Shown: piece by piece, positions 44,968-56,293 of the stretch
How positions within the stretch are numbered: position 1 is the first letter of the stretch
Layout: each line of letters begins with the position of its first letter
Source of the DNA: Ascochyta rabiei
Lineage: Eukaryota; Ascomycota; Dothideomycetes; Pleosporales; Didymellaceae
NCBI RefSeq assembly: GCF_004011695.2
Contig: NC_082410.1
Location: forward strand, 868,001 to 932,000
DNA: 64,000 nt
Direction: 5' to 3'
Notes under the pieces: generated by a model
Told to the model about the DNA's origin: nothing
Database searches by the model: none
The model's input: the letters and a program-made list of their open reading frames with translations, nothing else
Program-made: the position numbers and the translations under genes

Positions 44968-45965
44968 TTAGGCACGGATGGCGCATTGTAGCCGAGTCGC
45001 TGCACCAAGACTCACAAGACTAGTAGCGAAGTCGTTCCTTTCAAATCTCGAACTTGACTCAAGAAGCGCACAGCATACATTAAGAACAGTTTGAAGCAGC
45101 ATGTCATTTTCTGGAGCCAATTGCTTGATAAGGAAGTCCCACTGCTCCTGCAGGGCGACCCGGCTCGAACGCAATCTTCCGCCATCACCTTCTTATCCGT
45201 GCAACCCTGTCTACGCAAGAGAGAAGAGATACGCCACTGCAGGGCCACCTACATCGACAACCCATGCCGTTGCATCAACTGGCCGCGTAATCTAAGGTCT
45301 TAGCAACCACACTCAGCGCTTCAAAGCATCATGACAGTGCAGTGCTCTCGACTTACCAGGTGTCGCATTCGCAGTCCCAACACAATGGCTGACAGTTCGT
45401 ACCGTGTAACGAGACTGTCTCTGAGGGATACACAAGCCGCAACTAGAATATTCTGAAACCCGCACAAGCTTCCCGCAGTCGCATATGCAGCCCAAGTATT
45501 TTCCGGACTCATTCCGGACTCAACTTTCGAAACTGCAGAGACGCAGTTGAGATTAATGACCTACGCGTCAGCATGTACAAAACTTTGTTGGATTGATTCT
45601 CCACCAAAGGTATGCACAAGGATCTTAGAAAGACGCCTACGATGAAAGCAGCCCACATCACTCACAGATGCCCCACGTCTTGAAAATCCTAGGTTACGCA
45701 TCATTTCAGTCCATTTATCATATCACAAGAGCTCACTTTGGTCTGCGAGAAAGCTCCGATGCGATCTGTTCTGTTCAGGTTCAACAAGACCTCATGACTA
45801 CCCACACATCCCAAGTCATTCACTGTTGATGTCTGGTTTGTGCTAGCCAGCTCGAGCCCTGTGGTACCCCATCTGTGCCGCTCAAACCTCATTCGGCTCC
45901 CTTTTCGTCAGAGGGAAGACCACGTTTCTGGCAAGTGGCACAGTCGACGTCACACAACTGACAAC
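44968..45965 (-). pseudogene. Unresolved or decayed gene, possibly Zn2Cys6 regulator
   Basis: On the minus strand four coding-looking pieces follow in order. 45965-45891 reads CCQLCDVDCATCQKRGLPSD, resembling the second half of a Zn2Cys6 DNA-binding cluster with one expected Cys replaced by Ser, then a stop. 45892-45750 is a second frame ending ...AFSQTK at a GTGAGC donor. A piece around 45512-45357 reads NTWAAYATAGSLCGFQNILVAACVSLRD and ends RMRHL at a GTAAGT donor. 45161-44968 (after a CTGCAG acceptor) reads EQWDFLIKQLAPEND to a stop. The last two join in phase; the first joins need frameshifts or very short introns. I read this as a decaying gene; a real gene with introns I could not place remains possible. 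Confidence 0.3.
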
Positions 45966-46852
45966 ACATCAAACCAATACAGACGAACCCTTGTAACGCG
46001 TTCAAATACCAACGACAGACCTATGCATACACATGCATATACTCTCGACAATTAGAACTTTGTCTGTCGTGGAGTACGATCTGCGAGTACCCAACGTCTC
46101 AAACCGCTCTTGCGCCACCTTGAAGACTATCTGCAATTTATCAGTTCACTACATCAGACCGAGTGCGTGTCTTGAAGACGCAGCAGTGAACTGCACGAAC
46201 AGCTTGGATGCTAGACATGCCACCCAGACGGCAAGAGTTTATGAGTCAAAGACATGCAGTAGCACCAAGTTCTCCCGACGCAGCAAGTAGCGGGCTTTTC
46301 GTCAGCAAAGAAGAGCTATTCACGTTCCGTTCTCTGCGCCTGGAGCTGGGCTCGATGCTGCTGTCAGCTTTCTTGGTGCGATCTTCGCTTCAACAGAACT
46401 CTCACAAGAGCTCGATTGATCTTCCGTTCCTGCACAGCTGCCACTCTCACAACGCGATACTACGCTGTTCAATCTCAAGCACTCGACGCTCTGGGCGACT
46501 CCATCACAGCAACGAGGGATGTGAAGGTCCTGTGCACCAACGATAGAATTGACTAGCTGACCTCGGCTGCTGCAAGTGCGAAACCGCCCAGTCTCGATGC
46601 AAATGTCAATGGTTGGATCTTGGATGACATCGAGATAGGAATTAAAGATGCGTCTGGCAGCGCGGTTTGCAAATGTCGAGAACATGAGACAGCGTGAAGT
46701 GGCGTAAGGTCGATGTGAGAGCGCTGAAGAGCTAAACACATAAGGAGGTCGAGTAACTACAAGAGTCGAAAAGAGGGAGGGTCAATAAACAGAGATTTGT
46801 TAAGCCAAACTAGCTGCTGATATGTAGAAATCAAATTCATCTTACTCCCACT

Positions 46853-47575
46853 CTACCTGCAATCCTCACACACGGTGCCATCGGGATTCTTTCTGACATC
46901 TGGTTCATCAGGTGCATCTTCCAGCGCCATATCTTTCACCATATCTTCGGCGTTCTTTTCAACCAGGCCATCCACCCTGACCTCCACCTTCTCAGCCTTC
47001 TCGGCCTTCTCGGCCTTCTCGGCCTTCTCGGCCTTCTCGTTCTCAGTACTCACAGCATCCTTCTTCTTGCCTCCAACATCGCTGTGTCCCAGATCTTTCT
47101 TTGGATCTATCCGATCTCGGACCCTTTGCTTCAGGACCTTTGTTTCCGGAAATCCGCCTTCGGTTTTGCGATCCCACAACAAAATCTTCTCGGCTTTCAC
47201 GTCCCCTCCATCCTTTTCTATTGAGGCGGCTTTTACGTAAGTCTAGCTAGTTAGGACGATAGATAGCAATGAAAGGTTGCGGTGCTGCTTACTAGCTCGA
47301 CTTGGAAGAGGCCGCCTGTGGCAGGGATCAGTGCTATCTCGCCAATTTGGGTGCCGAATGTTGAGAGGAGCTCTTGTCCGAACTGGGGTATGTCAGTATG
47401 CCTGTTTCTCGGTTTCGCATCAGTTGCGTGGAGACAACGATTAAAAGTTGATCACAGACTAGATCAATGAAAGAGGAAGACTTGCATATGCGGCTCGCAG
47501 CATCCAGCGACACTGCGTGCAGTATGTGATGGCCACGCGTGGAAGGTTGACTGGAGCAGTTTGTGTCGAGGCCAT
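46853..47575 (-). CDS. Rdx (SelW/SelT-like) thioredoxin-fold protein
   Basis: Three exons on the minus strand: 47575-47486, 47382-47293 and 47242-46853 (189 aa). The first intron has a GC donor. The fold signature is clear: ITYCTQCRWMLRAAYFGQELL with a CxxC (Cys19, Cys22; Cys where animal SelW has Sec), STFGTQIGEIALIPATGGLFQVEL, then ILLWDRKTEGGFPETKVLKQRVRDRIDP. These are the Rdx-family strands and the WDRK-GGFPE loop. The family is thought to act as small redox proteins, possibly with thioredoxin-like partners; the fungal role is unclear. The C-terminal third is low complexity with six Lys-Ala-Glu triplets and ends with a VCEDC motif. Confidence 0.88.
46989..47041. repeat. 9-nt coding repeat (Lys-Ala-Glu triplets)
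   Basis: About six tandem CTCGGCCTT-type units inside the Rdx gene. The period keeps the frame; a likely length-variable tract. Confidence 0.85.
47383..47485 (-). other. GC-AG intron in the Rdx gene
   Basis: On the minus strand the intron starts GCAAGT directly after ...GCATAT and ends ...CCCCAG. Joining there gives RAAY-FGQELL, the family sequence, in phase. No GT donor nearby preserves the frame. Confidence 0.75.
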
Positions 47576-48714
47576 GATGGTCGTCTCAAAGGTGTGGTTG
47601 GACTAGTGTGGAGAGCAGTGTGGATGTGTGCGAGATGTAGAAGACCGACGCCGGCTTATCGATTGGTTGCGTCATCAATCTCTAGCTTTGGCTCAAGTGG
47701 TTTTGGCCGAGGCGATTGAATAATTCAGTACCCAGTGCCTGTATGAAGGAGTTGAGCTTGTACTTGGTACTCGCCTGCTTACGACCTCCACTTGAGGGAA
47801 GCTCCAGGAGCCTTCATTCATTTACCCTGTCATTGCGGAACAACTACTGTAATAGTTTTGCACATAACCAAGAACGCATTGGTAGCTTCGTTCAGAGACA
47901 ATGGCGATTTTGCTTCCCAACCTCGAAACGTTCGCCTACCCTGATGGCCATGACAGTTGGGCAGGAACGATATCAGCGAGGCAGATCTTAATGAAGGTGG
48001 TCGATGCACATGATTGGCCGGCCCTTTTTCCAGACTCGTCGCGATTGGCGCAACAGCTGTGATTAACGCTCGGTAATTTCACATGAACCTGTGGGCTCAA
48101 GCGTTGCAGTATGCGCCAGAGTGTCCTGTTTGTTTGTGTCGCGGTGTTGCGAATTTGCACGTTTCTTTGTGCGAGGAGGGGATGTCTCGAGTGTCTGTTG
48201 TTGCCGTGCCAGGAGATTTTGTTTGTTTACACAGGGTAGCTCAATGCCCCCATGGCCGCCAGCCGCCTCGCAGCGTTGTGCCCAAGTGAGTCGAGATGTG
48301 TTCTGTTTCAGAATTCGTGATGTGATGCATGGATCATAATTTGGACATGACTCCCAGCGTTCTCCAGGAACCACGCGCTGAGTGATTATTTCCTAATACG
48401 TCACGTTTAGCGTTGCTGCAGAAGAGCAACCGCGGCCAGGGAGATTTCGTAACTCCTTTTCCAATTCAAAGACAACTGTCCACAGTCGCTTGACCCGCCA
48501 ATTGTCACGCTATCCGTATCGTCTCCTCAGCAATTGTTGTAAGTGATGCACTCCACTGAAACCCTTGTTCCCTGGCCTCCGTGGCCGCAGTTGGCGCACA
48601 CACCACATCATCTCACACGCCGTTTCGACCACATTGAGCTGCCACTCGTCCTCTCCGCTCGAGCACCCACACCCCAAGAACCACCGCTGACGACAGTTTG
48701 CTCCTTCTGCAGAC
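47576..48714. other. Intergenic, no gene recognised
   Basis: Divergent promoters of the Rdx gene and of the disordered-protein gene; 1.1 kb with no domain-bearing frame or repeat. Pyrimidine-rich stretch near 48640-48690. Confidence 0.5.
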
Positions 48715-50608
48715 ATGAGTTCCGGCGTGCGCAATCTTCGCGCCATGTTCGAACAGAACGCAGCTTCTTCTCCTGAACCCCGCGGCCGTTCCCCAGGAAG
48801 CTCCTCAGCAGTCGACGACACCAGCCGCCCGACCTCCAAAGTGCGCGCTTCGTTCGTTTCTGTCGAGCACACAATCCCTCACGCAAGCGACTTCGCTGCT
48901 ATCAAGGGCGCTCCGTCCAACAGCACAGCTGCGAATCGCCGCGAGAGCTTCAGTATCAGCGAGGACACCGCCGGAGAGGTAGCAGACCTCAAAAAGGTAA
49001 TCAGCGAAGAGAGAGAAGAGCGCAGGAAGAGTGTTGCTATCATCGAGTCCGTCCCAGAGCAGGCAATAGCGTCGCGCGACTCTTCAGCCGGCCCACCGCC
49101 AATTCGAAACGAGCCTGAAGGAGAGATGGTGAACCTCGGGGCCATTATGAAGGGCTCAGACTTCCCCGAGTCTGCAGCAGACGCAGGAGCTGGCGCGCTG
49201 CAGCCAAAGGAAGCACCAAAGGAAGCACCAAAGGAAGCGCCGACCCCTGAGCTGTCATCAGTCAAGGAAGAGCCCGTGAAGGAGGAGGAGCCTGCCCCAG
49301 CGCCAGTGCAGGAGACTCCGGCTGAGAACCCAGACAAGGTCGTGACAGGGGCACAGGAGGAAGTAGCTTTAAAGCCCGCGGATCCCACCGATGCTTCTGC
49401 TGTCTCAGGAGGCAAGGCCCTGCCTTCACCAGCCGAAGAGTTGCAGCCTGCAAGCACCGAGGTTGCTGCTACTGCCCCAGCTGAGCCAGCTGTTGAGACA
49501 CCAAAGCCCGCTGCAACCAAAGCCAAGCTGAATGGTACACCGACAACAAAGGGCAGGCTCGAGCCTAAGAAGCCTGCAGCTCTCTCCACCACCAAGGCTC
49601 CTGCCTCCAAGGGCACACCTATCAAGAGCCCGCTGCCAAAGACTGCACCCAAAACGCCCACAAACCCAAAACACTCCACTGCGCCTGTGTCGAAGCCAGC
49701 AGCAGCTGGCAAACCTGCAGCGAAGCGAGCACCCTCGAGGGAACCGCCCAAAGCAGCTGCGTCAAAGCCAAAGACCAGCCACACCTCTCTACGAGCGTCA
49801 ACAGCAACAGCACCCACTGCCGCCGCAAAGGCAAAAACAGCCGCTGCTGAGACCAAGAAGCCTGCAACCACCAAGCCAAAGTACGTGTCTCGTGGCCTCG
49901 GGAATATCATTGCTGTACTGACTTACATTTCGCAGGGATCCCACCACCACGTCTCCAACCGGTCTCAAGAAGCCGAAACCGAGATCACCCACCCGCCCCG
50001 TTGGCATTTCTTCGCGCCTCACTGCCCCGACTGCAGCGTCCGCGGCGAAGCTCCAAGGTGAGGAGGCACAGAAAGTGACTCGCAAGCCTTCCACTGCAAC
50101 CCGCCCTGCAACGAAGCCTGCAGCCACGAGGCCTTCAAGACCCTCGGTCGCGCCCAATGCGAGCACAACCAAGCGACCGGAGTCGCGTGCCTCTACAGCA
50201 GGTGCCGGACCCAGCTTTCTCGAGCGTCTGGCGAGGCCTACAGCAGCCAGCGCTAGCAAGGTCCACGACAAGCCTACTTCGCCTCCCCAAAAGGGTTCTG
50301 CCAAGCCCAGCATCCTTCAGAAGGGTAAGAAGAAGGTTGAGGAGGTTGCGGCTAAGGCAAAGGAGGCTGTAACGACAAACGCCCATGCAGACGAGCCTGC
50401 GAAGACCGAATCAACCAATGGCACCAGTGGGCATACCGAAGTTTCTGAGGAGGTTGCTGCTGAGCCTGTCGCTGAGCCTGTCGCTGAGCCTGTTGCTGAG
50501 AAGGCGGATAAAGCCGAGCCTGTCAAGGCAGAGACATCCGTTCCGGAAGGCGAGACCTCCGCTATGGAGCTGCAGACGCCCAAGTTCCAAGGAGAAGCCG
50601 TCCGCTAG
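48715..50608 (+). CDS. Disordered Ala/Pro/Lys-rich protein with N-terminal VRNLRAMFE motif (612 aa)
   Basis: Two exons, 48715-49880 and 49936-50608, joined at a GTACGT donor with a CTGAC branch site. The N-terminus MSSGVRNLRAMFEQ is a short conserved motif seen in many filamentous ascomycete proteins of this type, usually labelled mucin-like. A second conserved patch around residues 47-110 (SFVSVEHT, RRESFSISED, VADLKKVISEEREERRKS) includes a short coiled coil. The rest is low complexity: KEAP and EPVAEPVAEPVAE repeats, and Ala/Lys/Pro/Thr-rich regions that look like microtubule- or chromatin-associated disordered tails. It has no membrane segment and no signal peptide. The function is unknown; cytoskeletal association is only a guess. 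Confidence 0.75.
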
Positions 50609-51385
50609 TATCACTTTGCGGCTTACCGAACAGACGAATCGCTGCAAGCTGGGTTTCTGGCAGGTGTTGTATGCTACTGGCTGATGGCTTTGATGCTGAT
50701 CACTTTCTTTCTACATTGGCATTTTCAGGAGCGTGTATTCGGCGGAGCTTCATATCCATTGGCGGTGTTTCTGGTTTTCACGTTATCTCTTGCATTGTTC
50801 TGTCGAGTCTGGATATCAGCAGTTGATCCTAGAGCGCGGCTCGAATCGAAGAAACTGATTAGGACGCTGGTAGCGGCACGAACAGTGGCAACCATGTTTG
50901 TTTACAACATCTCTCTCTGCAGAACAGCCACCAATGTATCCTCATCTATATCGATATTTCTGCTCCATAAAGGGCTGCATAGGGCTGCATAGGGCTGCAC
51001 AGGGCTTACGCTGTTTTCATGACTGAAGTTTCTCAGGCAATTCAACTGAACATGAACGCTCACAAAGCTTCTGACGGCTATGCGGCGTTTTTCGTATCCT
51101 ACAGAAGCTTGACGACTCAGGCTGAGAGACTGGCAGTATTGTCTTGGATTGGCGTTCTTAATGATTGCATTACATTACACCTGTTACACCACTCAAGAGA
51201 GCCATACTTGAGAGCAATGCATGCAGCTAGTGGCGACGCGCGCGATCAGGTGAGGTACGGTGGACCAGTAACCAACCTTGTGCAACAATTATTTTCGGAC
51301 TTCCGCAGACCCCAGATTCGAGCACAGCAGCGCCAGCGTCGTCCGTTCGCTTTTCTTGTTCTTGTCGTCTTTGATACTGTTCGAG
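50609..51385. other. Intergenic, no gene recognised
   Basis: About 780 bp with a short triplicate of AGGGCTGCAT-type units near 50970-51004. It holds the MEF1 promoter. Frames starting at 51019 and 51278 run into the MEF1 first exon; only the MEF1 frame is called. Confidence 0.5.
50968..51006. repeat. Short AGGGCTGCAT direct repeat (about 3.5 copies)
   Basis: Tandem ATAAAGGGCTGC/ATAGGGCTGC units, 10-12 nt each, upstream of MEF1. Too short to infer a function. Confidence 0.75.
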
Positions 51386-53903
51386 ATGAGGGTTCAATCT
51401 CTCATCAGAGCGCAATCGCTCGCTACAAGCAGTCTCCGCACGGCTGCTCGCACAGCTTCGCGGACCCCTTCTCGATGCGCTCTGTCGACCGCTGCGGCGT
51501 CACGCACACCCTTGACCAACGGATTGAAGACGGACACATGGATCAACAACCAGCAGAAGAGGTGGCAGTCGGCGGCGGCGCAAGTGTAAGTGTGAAAGCT
51601 GTCGTTGCATCGTAGCATTTGGGTTGTGGCGAGGAAGCAACTGGGCTAACTGGAGCTCTTAGTCTGGCGAAGGCGAAAGATGATCCTTCGACATTGAGCC
51701 AGGATGACATCGTCGCAAACCTAGACCCTGTCGAATGGGAGCGGTTATCACGAGTTCGCAACATCGGTATCGCAGCGCACATTGACTCCGGCAAGACCAC
51801 CGTCACCGAACGCGTTCTCTACTACACTGGCCGAATCAACGCCATCCACGAAGTCCGAGGCAAAGATGCTGTGGGCGCGAAGATGGACTCCATGGACCTG
51901 GAGCGTGAAAAGGGCATCACCATCCAGTCTGCTGCGACCTTCTGCGACTGGGTGAAGAAGGACGACGAGGGCAAGGACGAGAAATACCACGTCAACCTGA
52001 TCGACACACCTGGACATATCGATTTCACCATCGAAGTGGAGCGCGCGCTGCGAGTACTCGACGGAGCCGTCATGATTCTTTGCGCTGTCAGCGGTGTTCA
52101 GTCTCAGACCATCACAGTTGACAGGCAGATGAAGCGTTACAACATTCCCAGGCTGTCGTTCGTTAACAAGATGGACCGTATGGGCGCAAACCCATGGAAG
52201 GCCGTCGAGCAGATCAACAAGAAACTCCGCATCGCCGCTGCGGCCATCCAGGTCCCTATTGGGCGCGAAGATGGCTTCTTGGGTGTCGTCGATCTCATCA
52301 AGATGCAAGCCATCTACAGCGAAGGCGCCAAGGGAGAGCACCTCAGGGTCACAGATGAGATCCCAGACGAGCTGGTCGATCTCTGCAAGGAGAAGAGGGC
52401 GACGCTGATTGAGACGCTTGCCGACGTCGACGACGAGATTGCTGAGATCTTCTTGATGGAGGAGACACCCACCATTCCTCAGATCAAGGCCGCCATTCGC
52501 CGCGCCACAATCTCTTTGAAGTTCACGCCAGTCCTGATGGGCTCCGCGCTGGCCGACAAGTCTGTGCAGCCGATGCTCGACGCCGTATGCGATTACCTAC
52601 CCAACCCCTCCGAGGTCGAGAACATGGCCCTGGACAAGAAGAGGGCCGAGGCACCGGTCAAGCTGGTTTCATACAACTCCCTGCCGTTTGTTGGTCTCGC
52701 GTTCAAGCTTGAAGAGAGCAACTTCGGCCAGTTGACCTACATCCGTGTTTACCAGGGTACTTTGAGGAAGGGTATGAACGTGTTCAATGCAAGGTCAGAC
52801 AAGAAGGTCAAGATCCCTAAGATTGTGCGCATGCACTCCAACGACATGGAGGAGGTCCAGGAGATTGGTGCTGGAGAAATCTGCGCCGTGTTCGGTGTTG
52901 ACTGCGCGTCTGGTGATACCTTCACGGACGGCGGTCTTGGATACACTATGGTGAGCAGTGCTGGACAGTGCAAACGGATTGCCTCACTAACACTTGGCAG
53001 ACTTCCATGTTCGTTCCCGAGCCCGTCATCTCCCTATCGATCAAGCCCAAGCACACCAAAGACACCCCCAACTTCAGTAAAGCCATGAACCGCTTCACCC
53101 GCGAAGATCCCACGTTCCGCATCCACGTCGATCCCGAGTCCCAAGAAACCGTCATCTCCGGCATGGGTGAACTGCATCTCGACATCTACGTCGAGCGTCT
53201 CCGCCGCGAATACCGCGTGGATTGCGAAACTGGCCAGCCCCAAGTCGCCTACCGCGAGACGCTCACCAAGCGCGTCAACTTCGACCATACCCTCAAGAAG
53301 CAGTCTGGTGGTTCCGGAGACTTCGCCCGTATCATCGGATGGATGGAGCCGAGCGAAGCGCTCGCAGACAACAAGTTCGAGACCCAGGTGACCGGTGATA
53401 ACCTGTCGGAGAAGTTCCTGTACGCTTGCGAAAAGGGGTTCAACGCCTCCGTGATCAAGGGCCCGCTACTCGGCCACCGCGTCTTGGGCACCACCATGGT
53501 CATCAACGACGGAGCGACGCACGCTGTCGACTCCAGCGAGATGGCCTTCAAGAACGCGACAGCCCAAGCTTTCCGCAAGGCGTTCGCGCAGGGCAATCCC
53601 CAAGTCCTCGAGCCTCTGATGAAGACGACCATCACCGCGCCCAGCGAGTTCCAGGGTTCCGTCATCGGGCTGCTGAACAAGAGGAACGCCGTCATCATCG
53701 ACACCGAGGTCGGACCCGAGGACTTCACCGTCTACGCCGATTGCTCCCTGAACAGCATGTTCGGCTTCTCCAGCCTGCTCCGCGCCAGCACGCAAGGAAA
53801 GGGCGAATTCAGCATGGAGTTCAGCCACTACAGTCCTGCGCCGCCGCAGATGCAGAAGGAGCTGGTGGCCAAGTACGAGAAGGAGAGGAAGGACAAGGAA
53901 TAA
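51386..53903 (+). CDS. MEF1: Mitochondrial elongation factor G1 (translation GTPase)
   Basis: Three exons: 51386-51585, 51663-52950 and 53001-53903 (796 aa). The first 65 residues are Arg/Ser/Ala-rich with no acid, a mitochondrial presequence. The GTPase domain shows the P-loop AHIDSGKTT (about 105-113), the switch region with [18 protein letters not shown] and NKMD. Domains II-V follow ([49 protein letters not shown]; a C-terminal [15 protein letters not shown]). It moves tRNA and mRNA through the mitochondrial ribosome after peptide bond formation. Length and order match EF-G1 rather than the recycling factor EF-G2. The introns have CACTAAC/CTAAC branch sites. A 14-G run follows the stop (53910-53923). 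Confidence 0.96.
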
Positions 53904-54269
53904 AGAGAGGGGGGGGGGGGGGGTTAGACGAGGTGTCTGCGGCGACTCACTTTCTGTTACAGTACGATAGGGCTTGCATAGAGACTTTCTAGACAAGGAT
54001 GTCTGGGCGCATTTTGGGGAAAACCTTGGGTGTAGTATAGTTGTACGTGTATGATTGAGCTAGGTACCACTGTATTGTGTATATGTATGGGAGACGAACG
54101 ATATCCCCTCTGGTCAACGATGTCGTGTGTTTCAGCGCTTCCCACCACTACCGTGACTCTGTCGAGCGGATGGCCATGCCGGCGGCAGCAGCACGATTGC
54201 CATGGTTCTCGAGAGCGGAGAGCGCACCGTGCCCTCCAACGCCCGCGTGGCCGCCCTCGACAAGCCCAT
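53904..54269. other. Tail-to-tail gap of MEF1 and the ABHD12-like gene
   Basis: Contains a poly-G run at 53910-53923 just after the MEF1 stop. Frames here are short; the minus-strand one (53957-54148) has no domain. Confidence 0.55.
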
Positions 54270-55808
54270 CTACTCGACGTCTAGTCCCACGACTCTCTCT
54301 GCCCTCCTCTCCACGGCCTCCCACGCCCTCCTGACGGCAAGGCTGACCTGCGTCCAGCCCAGGACTTCGTTGTGTCCCCCGAAGCGCACCACCTCCAGCT
54401 CGAGCAGCCTCTCCCCCCTCGCGTCCTCGACCTTCTTGTACGCAAACGCGCCGCGCTTGACGCGCGCAGAGCCATGGATGCTCCTCCGCTCCTCCCTAGC
54501 GCTGACGCCCTCCTCGGCCAGCATGGTGGACTGGAGTGGCTGAAACAGGGCCTCGGACTGGCGGAAGTCGATATCCTGATCGTTGCGGGCGTGGAGCAGC
54601 GTCAGTCTGAGCGGGGTCTTGGCCGCGGCGGTGAGGCTGAGGAGGGCGCGCAGACGTGGTAGCGTGCGCCAGTGGTCGACGATGCGGCCCAGCAGGAAGT
54701 TTGCGATGCGCCGGTACCCCCGCAGCGGGCGCAGCACGGGGATGAAGCCGCCGATCTTGTACGTCTCGAGGAGCGTGGCGAGGTCCTGGAAGGGGGCTAC
54801 GAGGACGATGCCTGCGAAGCCGGTGTGTGATTTGGGGAGGGGGGATACGTGGGTTAGATCCGAGGGAAGATGGGACGAGGAAGGGTCGGTGAAGTAGAGT
54901 GCAGAGGCAGCGGTTACGGCTGTGCCTAGGCTTTGGCCGAGCAGGACTGTGCGAGTCGATGGGTGCTTGAGATCCGTTTCAACGTAGGAGAGTAGAGATA
55001 CTGCATCTGTGATGAGACCAGTCTCCGTAGGAAGGTGAGGAGGGTTGTTGAGCGTCGAGAGTCCGAAGCCCCGGTAATCGCAGGTCAGGAGATGAGTGTG
55101 GGGGATTCCGGAGATGGAGCGGTAGGTGGATGGACGCCAGCCCTGTGCCAGATGGCCTGCATTCTGAGGAGAGTTATAATTTGTGACGAGGAGATTGTTT
55201 TGACGAAGAAAAGAGGGTGTGTCGTGGAGAATGAACGCAGGAGATGGAAAAGGGAAAGAAAGTTGTGAAGCGGACGCCACTCCAGCAAAAAAGAGATCAA
55301 ACGTACCCCGTGGAAATTGACGACGACCCTCGCCTCGGCATCATTTCTCAAGAGCTTCTCCCCAGCCGTTCCCTTGAGCTCGTCGACGACCTCTCCCGTC
55401 GTCGTACCCACAACCAACTGATCCTCGTTCTGCAGATACACGTCCAGGGGCAGCACGTGCCAGCAGAACAGCTTCTCGCCATCTGTGGTATCGAGCCAAA
55501 ACGGCTGGACTTGTCCCTCTTGTGGGTTGGTCAGCACATGTAGTTCAAGGGTTGCAGCGTGGGAGGACTGACTAGCAAAGCCAAATTCCTCGGGATTCGA
55601 GACGTTGTGCCAAAGATTTGTGTTAAGCTTGTGGGCGTACAGAGCGCTACAGGCGTCAGCAAGCCTCTTTTGCCCTTTCCCGGTGTCTGAAGACGTACTG
55701 CCGTTGTACTGTGGGGTTGATCAACAATATCAAGAAGGTTGCCCAGATGATACCCAGGCCAGCTAGCGTCCAATAGGCCTTGACGAAGATTGGCTTGAGT
55801 GCCGGCAT
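54270..55808 (-). CDS. Membrane-anchored alpha/beta hydrolase (ABHD12-like)
   Basis: Four exons on the minus strand: 55808-55699, 55646-55573, 55518-55307 and 55163-54270 (429 aa). The N-terminus MPALKPIFVKAYW leads into one hydrophobic helix (about 14-31, LAGLGIIWATFLILLIN). The hydrolase domain begins QPFWLDTTDGEKLFCWHVLP. NFHGNAGHLAQGW (at a splice) is the oxyanion HG motif. The nucleophile is Ser210 in GQSLGTA. The acid is likely Asp in HARNDQDI and the base His in GGHNEVLG. ABHD12 enzymes are ER-facing lysophospholipid or monoacylglycerol hydrolases; the fungal substrate is not known. Intron 3 reads in frame for most of its length and could mislead gene finders. Confidence 0.9.
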
Positions 55809-56012
55809 GACGGTGCGCTGGCAATGTAAAACCGAAGGGGAGGACGAGAGGGAACAACACGCGTCTGCTTATTCCGACATGGGCTGAGCAATCACAGCGA
55901 TGGATAGGAGACAAGATGGTGTTGGAGATGGGTTGAGATAACCTCGATTTGAGACTAGCTTGAATCGGAAGTCGCCGGTGCAGCTTAGTAAGGCTGTGTG
56001 TAAAAGGTCCTA

Positions 56013-56293
56013 CTCCAGTAGCATCTTTCTCTGGTAGTGTCTATTCTCTGGTAGTATCTATTCTCTGGTAGTATCTATTCTCTAGTAGTGTCTATTCTCT
56101 GGTAGTGTCTATTCTCTGGTAGTATCTATTCTCTAGCAGCATCTATTCTTCAGCAGCATCTATTCTCCAGCAGCATCCACTCTCCAGCAGCATCCACTCT
56201 CCAGCAGCATCCACTCTCCAGCAGCATCCACTCTCCAGCAGCATCCACTCTCCAGCAGCATCCATTCTCCAGCAGCATCCATTCTCCAGCAGC
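56013..56293. repeat. 17-nt minisatellite in two sequence classes
   Basis: About sixteen 17-nt units, the last one partial. The left units (56029-56130) are CTCTGGTAGTATCTATT-type. The right ones (56165-56293) are CTCCAGCAGCATCCACT-type. Units at 56131-56164 are intermediate. The two classes differ at six positions and all are transitions. Period 17 is not a multiple of three, so no steady coding frame is possible. Confidence 0.92.

Larger units (their letters stand above)
43952..46852. other. Long gap with unresolved minus-strand coding fragments
   Basis: 2.9 kb. Apart from the fragments at 44968-45965 listed separately and an ATG/GAT-type microsatellite near 44403-44451, I see no gene. Frames at 46208-46741 overlap on both strands and show no domain. 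Confidence 0.4.

Noticed and set aside
48879..49910. 343-codon minus-strand frame opposite the disordered protein
   Set aside because: Shadow of Ala/Pro/Lys-rich codons; Gly/Ala/Phe-rich without motif, no introns, ends inside the plus-strand intron.
51019..51615. 198-codon frame just upstream of MEF1
   Set aside because: It overlaps the MEF1 presequence exon in another frame and has no domain; the MEF1 frame is supported by splicing into the GTPase.
55164..55280. N-terminal extension of the ABHD12-like last exon
   Set aside because: The frame is open through the intron; the residues do not belong to the hydrolase, and joining 55307 to 55163 gives the HGNAGH motif.
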